From assembly GCA_937892105.1 (NCBI GenBank), contig CALAUZ010000407.1, forward strand, positions 1-7,207: a DNA stretch of 7,207 nucleotides, in the 5' to 3' direction. Each line of letters starts with the position of its first letter. The stretch's first letter is position 1. Shown one piece after another: positions 1 to 5,767 of this stretch. A program made the position numbers and the translations under genes. The notes below the pieces were generated by a model. The model was given only the letters and a program-made list of their open reading frames with translations. It did not search any database and had not been told where the DNA came from. This stretch comes from an uncultured Fretibacterium sp. (GTDB lineage: Bacteria; Synergistota; Synergistia; Synergistales; Aminobacteriaceae).

Positions 1-60
1 CTCAACACAGCAGGTGCAATAAACGTTCTCCCTGATATAATTTCTTTACTCCATCATTAA
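1..60 (+). CDS. Possible C-terminal tail of an upstream gene (partial)
   Basis: Frame 1 is open from the window edge to a TAA at 58-60 and would encode 19 residues ending in S-L-L-H-H. The stop lies 23 bases before the uxaB start, a spacing typical of an operon. A stretch of 19 open codons is expected by chance fairly often, so this is weak. The residues A-I-N-V-L-P-D-I faintly recall the C-terminal part of dihydrodipicolinate-reductase-like dehydrogenases, but the piece is too short to name. A good extended -10 element overlaps it, which would suit either an internal promoter or a non-coding leader. Confidence 0.3.
   Translation, partial: LNTAGAINVLPDIISLLHH
33..41 (+). promoter_or_regulatory. 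Candidate extended -10 promoter element for uxaB
   Basis: TGATATAAT is a perfect TGn extended -10 followed by consensus TATAAT at 36-41. No good -35 hexamer sits 15-18 bases upstream, which is tolerated for extended -10 promoters. Transcription would start near 48 and leave a leader of about 36 bases before the uxaB ATG. Confidence 0.4.
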
Positions 61-65
61 CTAAG

Positions 66-75
66 AAAGGGGAAG
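66..75 (+). promoter_or_regulatory. Ribosome binding site of uxaB
   Basis: AAAGGGGAAG lies 8 bases before the ATG at 84 and supports that start. The spacer is a T-rich run, which would keep the site unstructured. Confidence 0.6.
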
Positions 76-83
76 TATTTTTT

Positions 84-1595
84 ATGGCACTCCTGAATTA
101 TGACGTATTAGAAAAATCAGGCTACAAAGGCTTCGTCCTCCGTAACGCTCCCGAAAAAATAATGCAGTTCGGTGAAGGGCTCGCCGCCGCAATGAAAGAC
201 GATTGCCTCCGCGCATTCGTAGATTACTTCTTCGATGTCGCTAACGAAAAAGCCGGCTGGAACGGTAAAGCTGTCCTCGTTCAGCCCATAGCTTCCGGCC
301 TCTCTGACATGATTAATCAGCAGGAAGGTCTCTACACCCTCTACCTTCGCGGTTCAGAGAAAGGACAGAAGGTTGACCTCAAACGCGTAATCTCCTCATG
401 CTCACGCGCCCTCAATCCTTACTCGCCAGACGGCTGGCAGAAAGTCCTAGACCTAGCTAAATCACCTGACCTTTCCGTCATCGTCAGCAACACAACTGAA
501 GCCGGCATAGTCTACGAGGAAAGCAGCAAGTTTGACCAGACACCCCCCAATTCTTTCCCAGCAAAACTTACACGGGTTCTCTGGGAACGCTGGAAAGCCG
601 GTCTTGACGGCCTCGTAATCCTCAGCTGTGAACTCATCGACAACAATGGCAAAGAGCTTCTCTCCTGCGTCAATAAGTATATTGGCCTCTGGGGACTTGA
701 GGCAGGCTTCAAAGACTGGGTGAACGCCAAAAACATATTCTGCTCCACTCTCGTTGACAGGATAGTACCAGGCAGAATACGCGATGCCAATGAACTCGCT
801 GAAATGAACAAGGTGAACGGTTACGAGGATAACCTTCTCGATGTCGGTGAAGTCTTCGGAGTTTGGGTAATCGAAGGGCCTGCGGAACTTGAATACAGGC
901 TGCCTTTCAAGAAAGCCGGACTTCCCGTACACGTTGTGCCTGATGTTACGCCCTACAAGAAGCGCAAAGTCAGAATACTCAATGGGGCGCATACAGGTTT
1001 TGTTCCTGGAGCATACCTTGCAGGTTTTGACATCGTCAGGGACTGTATGCACAACGACACTATACGCGGCTTCATGAACAAAATGCTTTATGACGAGATT
1101 ATACCTGGTCTTCCTCTCGACAAGAAGGATTTAACCGAGTTTGCCGAAGCGGTTCAGGACAGGTTCAACAACCCGTTCGTCAATCACGAGCTTATGAGCA
1201 TATCACTGAACTCAACATCGAAGTGGCGCGCAAGAAATATGCCCAGTCTCCTCGAGTACGTCAATGAGAAAGGTTCACTGCCTCCATGCCTCGTTATGAG
1301 CCTCGCAGCATACATAGCCTTCTACAGCAATGACATTCAGGAGCTTACGGACAAAGGGTTAATCTGCAAGCGTGCCAAGAACACCTATACTGTGAGCGAT
1401 GATAGATGGGTGCTTGAGTTCTACTACGCGCACAGGAATGATACTCCTGAAGCACTCGTTCACGCTGTAATGTCGAACAGGGATATGTGGGGCCAGGATT
1501 TGACGGAGATAGCCGGTTTTGAAGCCGAAGTCGTGAAAGACCTGAAGAAGATACATTCTGACGGTGCAGAAGCTGCGTTCAAGAGCGTGATATAG
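84..1595 (+). CDS. uxaB: Tagaturonate reductase (altronate oxidoreductase)
   Basis: UxaB reduces D-tagaturonate to D-altronate with NADH in the cytoplasm, in the isomerase branch of galacturonate catabolism. The 503 residues match the mannitol dehydrogenase/UxaB family over the full length. Visible landmarks are Q-F-G-E-G at 28-32 (start of the nucleotide-binding loop), S-N-T-T-E-A-G at 135-141, F-D-x-x-P...P-A-K-L-T-R at 150-164, S-C-E-L-I-D-N-N-G at 181-189, F-C-S-T-L-V-D-R at 219-226 and R-I-L-N-G-A-H-T at 297-304. K295, N300 and H303 have the spacing of the catalytic Lys/Asn/His of this long-chain polyol dehydrogenase family. Two oddities stand out. About seven extra residues separate G-E-G from L-R-A-F (33-41). 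The usual T-G-Y-P-R after V-D-R-I-V reads P-G-R-I-R (229-233). The start is set by the ribosome binding site and the family-like N-terminus. Neither uxaC nor uxaA is in the window. The family call is firm; activity is less certain because of the loop change. Confidence 0.9.
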   Translation: MALLNYDVLEKSGYKGFVLRNAPEKIMQFGEGLAAAMKDDCLRAFVDYFFDVANEKAGWNGKAVLVQPIASGLSDMINQQEGLYTLYLRGSEKGQKVDLKRVISSCSRALNPYSPDGWQKVLDLAKSPDLSVIVSNTTEAGIVYEESSKFDQTPPNSFPAKLTRVLWERWKAGLDGLVILSCELIDNNGKELLSCVNKYIGLWGLEAGFKDWVNAKNIFCSTLVDRIVPGRIRDANELAEMNKVNGYEDNLLDVGEVFGVWVIEGPAELEYRLPFKKAGLPVHVVPDVTPYKKRKVRILNGAHTGFVPGAYLAGFDIVRDCMHNDTIRGFMNKMLYDEIIPGLPLDKKDLTEFAEAVQDRFNNPFVNHELMSISLNSTSKWRARNMPSLLEYVNEKGSLPPCLVMSLAAYIAFYSNDIQELTDKGLICKRAKNTYTVSDDRWVLEFYYAHRNDTPEALVHAVMSNRDMWGQDLTEIAGFEAEVVKDLKKIHSDGAEAAFKSVI

Positions 1596-1633
1596 CCTGA
1601 ACACAATATATTCACACTGAATGGCGATAATAA

Positions 1634-1662
1634 TTACGGTCTTGCTTATGGTGAGGCCGTAA
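1634..1662 (+). terminator. Hairpin between uxaB and the serpin gene (weak terminator or attenuator)
   Basis: Arms at 1634-1642 (TTACGGTCT) and 1654-1662 (AGGCCGTAA) form a nine-pair stem with one G-U. Three more pairs, two of them G-U, can close the loop to five bases. Only a short T run (1665-1668) follows, so termination would be partial. It sits 9 bases before the serpin Shine-Dalgarno, a position that could reduce read-through from uxaB or protect a processed 5' end. No clear promoter was found between the two genes. Confidence 0.35.
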
Positions 1663-1671
1663 AATTTTCTC

Positions 1672-1680
1672 AGGAGGAGG
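1672..1680 (+). promoter_or_regulatory. Strong ribosome binding site of the serpin gene
   Basis: AGGAGGAGG offers two overlapping full AGGAGG cores, 10 and 7 bases before the ATG at 1688. This fixes the start that includes the signal peptide and suggests efficient translation. Confidence 0.75.
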
Positions 1681-1687
1681 ATAATTT

Positions 1688-2851
1688 ATGACATTCAAGA
1701 CTTTAAGGGCAGTTATGGTTCTTATGCTTATGCTTGGGATTGCGTCATGTTCTTTTGCGTCAGAGGCTTCGCAGGCGATAAACGATTTTGCTTTCAATGC
1801 CGGAAAGATAATAGCAGGAGATTGGGACAGTGATTTCTTCTTCTCACCCTACAGCATAATATCAGCGTTCGGAATGGCATATGCCGGTGCAAAAGGCCAG
1901 ACGGCCGGAGAGATTGAGGCGGCATTGGGCCTAAGCAGGGACATTCATGTTTCATTGGGCGGACTTGTCCGGGATTTGGACAGGAACGGCTATGTATCGT
2001 CAGCAAATCGCGTCTGGCTCAATGAAGGTCTGAAACTACGCAGAGATTACACCGATATTTTGAGGCTGAACTACAATAGCAGGGTGAAGGAGTTAGACTT
2101 CAAGGGTGATACAGAAACATCACGGAAGGCCGTCAACGACTGGGTGAGTGCTAAGACCAATGGAAGGATACAGGACTTGTTACAGACGCTTGATCCTGAA
2201 ACAAGAATGGTAATCACGAACGCGGTATACTTCAATGCAGAATGGAAGTTTAAGTTCAGCAAGAATGCAACGAAACCCGAAAAGTTTTACACTGACGGTG
2301 AAAGCTATACAGAAATCCCGATGATGAGAATGCGGGAAGATTTCAGTTTTGCGGAATTTGACGGCGTGAAAGTTGTAATGCTTCCCTATAAGGGCTACAG
2401 GCTCTCAATGATTGCGGTGCTTCCCCCGAAAGAGAACCCTGACGTTCTGAAGAACATTGACGCTGAGACGTTTTCACATTGGCTTGACGCTATGAACACG
2501 TACGATGTTGACTTGTGGCTGCCGAAATTCAGGACGGAGAAGCGGTATGAACTTAAAGGCGTATTCGAGGCGGTTGGGGTGAAGCTGGCATTCACGAATG
2601 AGGCTGATTTTTCCGGAATGACATGTGATGAGCAGCTCAAGGCAGATCAGGTTATACACCAGACGTTCATACAGGTTGACGAGGAGAGGACGGAGGCTGC
2701 TGCGGCTACGGCCGTTCCAATGATGATGGGTACGGCGATGCCTGTTCAGCGTCCGAGAGCAGAGTTTCATGCGGATCACCCGTTCATGTACTTCATAAGG
2801 GATAACGAGACTGGGACGATATTATTCATGGGGTATCAGACTTTCAGGTAG
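1688..2851 (+). CDS. Serpin-family protease inhibitor, predicted lipoprotein
   Basis: Serpins trap serine or cysteine proteases by offering a reactive loop that, once cut, inserts into a beta sheet and deforms the bound enzyme. The 387 residues cover the whole fold. Residues 1-20 are a signal peptide ending in the lipobox I-A-S-C with lipidated C21, so the mature protein should sit on a membrane surface. Family landmarks are N-D-F-A-F (32-36), F-S-P-Y-S-I (52-57), V-I-T-N-A-V-Y-F (175-182), the hinge E-E-R-T-E-A-A-A-A-T-A (332-342), the signature F-H-A-D-H-P-F (360-366) and the C-terminal L-F-M-G (379-382). The small-residue hinge indicates an inhibitory serpin, but the conserved glycine at P15 is arginine (R334). 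The reactive region 343-353 is rich in methionine (M345-M347, M351). Counting from the hinge puts P1 near G348, although the primed side looks slightly long, so the scissile bond is uncertain. A terminator follows the stop. The physiological target is unknown; host or competitor proteases are plausible. Confidence 0.92.
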   Translation: MTFKTLRAVMVLMLMLGIASCSFASEASQAINDFAFNAGKIIAGDWDSDFFFSPYSIISAFGMAYAGAKGQTAGEIEAALGLSRDIHVSLGGLVRDLDRNGYVSSANRVWLNEGLKLRRDYTDILRLNYNSRVKELDFKGDTETSRKAVNDWVSAKTNGRIQDLLQTLDPETRMVITNAVYFNAEWKFKFSKNATKPEKFYTDGESYTEIPMMRMREDFSFAEFDGVKVVMLPYKGYRLSMIAVLPPKENPDVLKNIDAETFSHWLDAMNTYDVDLWLPKFRTEKRYELKGVFEAVGVKLAFTNEADFSGMTCDEQLKADQVIHQTFIQVDEERTEAAAATAVPMMMGTAMPVQRPRAEFHADHPFMYFIRDNETGTILFMGYQTFR

Positions 2852-2865
2852 AAAGTGAAAATATG

Positions 2866-2898
2866 ACCTCCCGTTGATGATTGATGGGAGGTTTTTTT
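2866..2898 (+). terminator. Intrinsic terminator of the serpin transcript
   Basis: A perfect seven-pair stem joins ACCTCCC (2866-2872) to GGGAGGT (2886-2892) and runs into seven consecutive T (2892-2898). It lies 14 bases after the serpin stop. In the opposite direction the stem is not followed by a clean T run, so it would serve the converging lipoprotein/copper ATPase transcript less well. Confidence 0.85.
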
Positions 2899-2932
2899 GT
2901 GTTTCAGAATATGTTTCAGTCCTTGATATAGA

Positions 2933-3343
2933 CTACTTCATTTCGAGAGAGTCCAGAATTGCACCAAGTGTTTCCCCATTACTCACAAAGCCTGTCCCTA
3001 TAATCAGCATGTAGAAGTCTTCTTCATACGTCAATATCGCCTGACTCACCCCATTGTTGTACTCGAACGTATAATTCCCCTCATCATCGCTAACAGGAAC
3101 AGTACCGTTAAGCTCAAGCGCGGACAAAACAGCAAGTTCTTCCGCAGAATTTCCTTTAGGGTCTCCCGCAACAATTAACAGTGATCCAGACTTGTCATTC
3201 GCCGTTACTTCCACAACATCTCCAGACTCCACGGCCTCCCAGCCTTCAGGGACATCAATCGAGAAGTACCTGAACTCCTGAATGTCAGCGTTTGAACATG
3301 ACGCGATAAACAGGAACATTACGCACAATAATACCCGTTTCAT
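2933..3343 (-). CDS. Small predicted lipoprotein, function unknown
   Basis: The 136-residue product starts with a hydrophobic signal peptide and the lipobox I-A-S-C, predicting lipidation at C16 and a mature domain of about 120 residues outside the cytoplasm. [10 protein letters not shown] (26-35) followed by alternating hydrophobic strands resembles the opening of PsbP/Mog1-like small beta-rich proteins, where F-x-I-x-x-P-x-G-W recurs. That is a fold hint, not a function. The ATG overlaps the stop of the copper ATPase gene as ATGA (3340-3343), so the two are probably translationally coupled, and a G-rich stretch at 3350-3354 can act as ribosome binding site. A copper-related envelope role is suggested only by position. 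The mature part has no histidine, no cysteine beyond C16 and no methionine cluster, so a metallochaperone-type copper site is not evident. The lipobox is the same as that of the serpin. Confidence 0.75.
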   Translation of the reverse strand: MKRVLLCVMFLFIASCSNADIQEFRYFSIDVPEGWEAVESGDVVEVTANDKSGSLLIVAGDPKGNSAEELAVLSALELNGTVPVSDDEGNYTFEYNNGVSQAILTYEEDFYMLIIGTGFVSNGETLGAILDSLEMK

Positions 3344-5574
3344 TTTCTACCCCCGTGAATGTCGAAAAGGTTTAGCCTCAGCGCATTAGTTACGACACAG
3401 AAGCTCGATAGGCTCATTGCCGCAGCTCCAAACATAGGGTCAAGTTTCCAGCCCCATAACCCTGCCGCAAGTGGAATGCCTATAACGTTATAGATGAATG
3501 CCCAGAAAAGATTTTGACGTATATTGCGCAATGTCGCACGGCTCAGTCTCACCGCAGCAGGTACATCTCGCAGTGTACTCTTCATCAGTACTATATCAGC
3601 AGCATCAATCGCTACATCAGTTCCGGCTCCTATGGCTATACCTGTATCAGCACGCGTTAATGCAGGCGCGTCATTTATTCCGTCCCCAACCATCGCTACA
3701 CTGCCTTTAGTCTGTAGTTCGCGGATAACATTCTCTTTGCCGTCAGGAAGAACTCCGGCTATGACTTCATCAACCCCTGCCTGAGTACCTATAGCCTTTG
3801 CAGTGCGTTCGTTGTCGCCTGTAAGCATTACTACTTTTATACCCATTGCCTGAAGCTCCTTCACTGCCTCTTTGCTGTCGGGCTTTATGGTGTCGGCAAC
3901 AGCTATAATCCCCATAAGCTCATCATCTCTCACAAACATTAACGGTGTCTTCCCGTTCTCTGCAAATTTCTGTGCCTCAAGTGTGAATTTCTCGCTAACA
4001 TTATACTTTTCTCCGATGAACTTTGTACTTCCTCCAGTGAGTATGCTTCCATCATTGAGACTTGCTGTAAGTCCGTTGCCGGGTAATGCCGTGAAGTCCT
4101 GAACATCTCTCGGCTCTATTCCTTTCTCCTTAGCGTAATCAACAACTGCACGCGCTAACGGGTGTTCACTTTTTGCCTCAAGGGAATACGCAAGCATTAC
4201 CAATTCTTCTTCAAGGCAATCTCCTGCTGTAAGTATGTCTGTAACTTTGGGTTCTCCGCTCGTGATTGTTCCTGTCTTGTCGAGGGCGGCAATTTCTATT
4301 TTACCGGCCTGTTCGAGTGAGGCTGCCGTCTTAAAGAGTATACCGTTCTTTGCACCCATTCCGCTTCCTACCATTACTGCAACAGGAGTAGCAAGTCCCA
4401 ATGCGCAAGGGCAGCTTATCACGAGTACAGCTATACCGTAAGACAATGCGTCGCCGAATGATTTCCCGGCAATTATCCAGCCTATGACGACGATAACCGC
4501 AATACATATCACTGACGGCACGAATACACCGCATACCTTATCAGCAATTTTCGCAACGGGAGCTTTTGTTGCTGAAGCATCGCTCACCATGCGTATAATC
4601 TGCGATAATGTCGTATCCTGTCCAACGCGTGAAGCCTCGCACTTTATGTATCCTGACTGGTTTACCGTTCCGGCCGAGACTAAATCGCCCGGTGCTTTAT
4701 CAACAGGTATACTTTCTCCGGTGAGTGCAGATTCGTTTACCGCGCTTATACCTTCCGTAATTATTCCGTCAACAGGGATATTCTCTCCAGGTCTTACGAC
4801 GAATATATTTCCCCTCATTACCTGTTCAACGGGCACTGTAACTTCACGGCCATTGCGTATTATTGTCGCGGTCTTTGGAGCTAACTTCATGAGGCTTTTG
4901 AGAGCGTCTGTAGTGCGTCCTTTGGAGCGTGCTTCTAACATTTTGCCTACGGTTATCAGGGTTAATATCATTCCGGCAGACTCGAAGTAGAAATCATGAA
5001 CGTTAAATGTATGACCTTTTTCCGTCATCATGAACAGAACATAGACGCTCCACGAGAACGAAGCGAATGATCCCATTGCGACAAGAGTATCCATGTTGGG
5101 GGCGTAATGCAGGAGCGATGAGAAGCCGGACACAAAAAATTTCTGGTTGATTACCATTATGATGGCAGCCAATAGCATCTGAGCCAATCCCTGAGCAACA
5201 TGGTTATCCTCGAAGAATGGCGGTAATGGAAGGTTCAACATATGTCCCATCGAGAAATACATCAATGCGGCAAGGAACACGATAGACCATATGAGGCGGC
5301 GTTTGAGGATTGGAGTTTCGTGGTCAGCGAGAGCGTCTTCCTCTTGGGCATGTGAGACGGGTGCTTGTTCCGGAACTTTGAGGGCTGCGCCGTAACCTGC
5401 CTTCTCGACTGCGGCGATTATGGCATTGGGGGTGGCTGTGCCTTCAACGCTCATTGAGTTTGTGAGGAGGCTGACTGCGCATGATGTAACACCGGGTAAC
5501 TTTTTCACTACACGTTCAACCCTTGCGGAACATGCTGCACAGCTCATTCCTGTAATGTTGTATGTATCTGACAT
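3340..5574 (-). CDS. copA: Copper-exporting P1B-type ATPase
   Basis: This inner-membrane pump uses ATP to move Cu(I) out of the cytoplasm. The 744 residues show the standard CopA order. An N-terminal heavy-metal domain with G-M-S-C-A-A-C (9-15; ligands C12 and C15) is followed by a linker to about residue 90. Membrane segments then lead to the actuator T-G-E at 285-287 and the ion-path C-P-C at 388-390. The phosphorylation motif D-K-T-G-T is at 432-436 (D432), the nucleotide-domain H-P at 471-472, T-G-D-N at 585-588 and G-D-G-I-N-D at 630-635. The last membrane pair carries Y695-N696 and M720-x-x-x-S724, the residues that with C-P-C mark the Cu(I) subgroup rather than Zn/Cd pumps. There is one N-terminal metal domain; many bacterial homologues have one or two. 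The start has only a modest AAGG site 12 bases upstream. The gene leads a two-gene operon with the small lipoprotein. No copper regulator or copZ-like chaperone gene lies in the window. Confidence 0.95.
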   Translation of the reverse strand: MSDTYNITGMSCAACSARVERVVKKLPGVTSCAVSLLTNSMSVEGTATPNAIIAAVEKAGYGAALKVPEQAPVSHAQEEDALADHETPILKRRLIWSIVFLAALMYFSMGHMLNLPLPPFFEDNHVAQGLAQMLLAAIIMVINQKFFVSGFSSLLHYAPNMDTLVAMGSFASFSWSVYVLFMMTEKGHTFNVHDFYFESAGMILTLITVGKMLEARSKGRTTDALKSLMKLAPKTATIIRNGREVTVPVEQVMRGNIFVVRPGENIPVDGIITEGISAVNESALTGESIPVDKAPGDLVSAGTVNQSGYIKCEASRVGQDTTLSQIIRMVSDASATKAPVAKIADKVCGVFVPSVICIAVIVVIGWIIAGKSFGDALSYGIAVLVISCPCALGLATPVAVMVGSGMGAKNGILFKTAASLEQAGKIEIAALDKTGTITSGEPKVTDILTAGDCLEEELVMLAYSLEAKSEHPLARAVVDYAKEKGIEPRDVQDFTALPGNGLTASLNDGSILTGGSTKFIGEKYNVSEKFTLEAQKFAENGKTPLMFVRDDELMGIIAVADTIKPDSKEAVKELQAMGIKVVMLTGDNERTAKAIGTQAGVDEVIAGVLPDGKENVIRELQTKGSVAMVGDGINDAPALTRADTGIAIGAGTDVAIDAADIVLMKSTLRDVPAAVRLSRATLRNIRQNLFWAFIYNVIGIPLAAGLWGWKLDPMFGAAAMSLSSFCVVTNALRLNLFDIHGGRK

Positions 5575-5639
5575 GAATTTTCACGGCCTTTTCTTATGTG
5601 ATTAGTTTTATTATATATGAAATACGGCCATGCAACACG

Positions 5640-5668
5640 ATTATAAAGTGTAGAAATTACATTGAACA
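5640..5668 (-). promoter_or_regulatory. Candidate promoter of the copA operon
   Basis: On the minus strand, 5645-5640 reads TATAAT, a perfect -10. The best -35 candidates are weak: TGTTCA (5668-5663, 17-base spacer) or TTCAAT (5666-5661, 15-base spacer). A poor -35 next to a perfect -10 would fit an activated or regulated promoter. It starts about 66 bases before the copA ATG. Confidence 0.4.
5649..5661. promoter_or_regulatory. Inverted repeat TGTA-N5-TACA, possible operator
   Basis: The perfect four-base dyad TGTAGAAATTACA falls inside the spacer of the candidate copA promoter, where a repressor or MerR-type activator would bind. It does not match the CopY box (TACA-N2-TGTA), nor the CueR or CsoR sites I know. 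Short dyads are frequent in AT-rich DNA, so this is tentative. Confidence 0.25.
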
Positions 5669-5705
5669 CATTAACCATATAGTGTCTGATTCTGAAGGTA
5701 TATTG

Positions 5706-5733
5706 TTGACGGGAGGATTTTTTGCGTTATCAT
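5706..5733 (+). promoter_or_regulatory. Candidate promoter of the DHH/CBS gene
   Basis: TTGACG (5706-5711) and TATCAT (5728-5733) each match the sigma-70 consensus at five of six positions, with a 16-base spacer. Transcription would start near 5740, about 28 bases before the ATG at 5768. GAGAG at 5753-5757, 10 bases before the ATG, is a modest ribosome binding site. Confidence 0.5.
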
Positions 5734-5767
5734 TTCAGCAATTCCATATATAGAGAGAATACAGACC

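Noticed and set aside
462..1052. 196-codon minus-strand open frame opposite uxaB
   Set aside because: The sense strand encodes conserved UxaB motifs throughout this interval; the antisense product shows no recognisable domain.
2901..2919. Direct repeat GTTTCAG at 2901-2907 and 2913-2919
   Set aside because: Seven bases repeated once, with no further copies or flanking structure; not enough for a regulatory or mobile-element call.
4484..4990. 168-codon + strand open frame opposite copA
   Set aside because: It lies wholly antisense to the strongly conserved CopA core, has no ribosome binding site of note and its translation resembles no family.
5583..5628. ACGGCC at 5583-5588 and again about 40 bases on, upstream of copA
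   Set aside because: Two six-base copies are expected by chance; no palindromic or spacing pattern supports a binding site.
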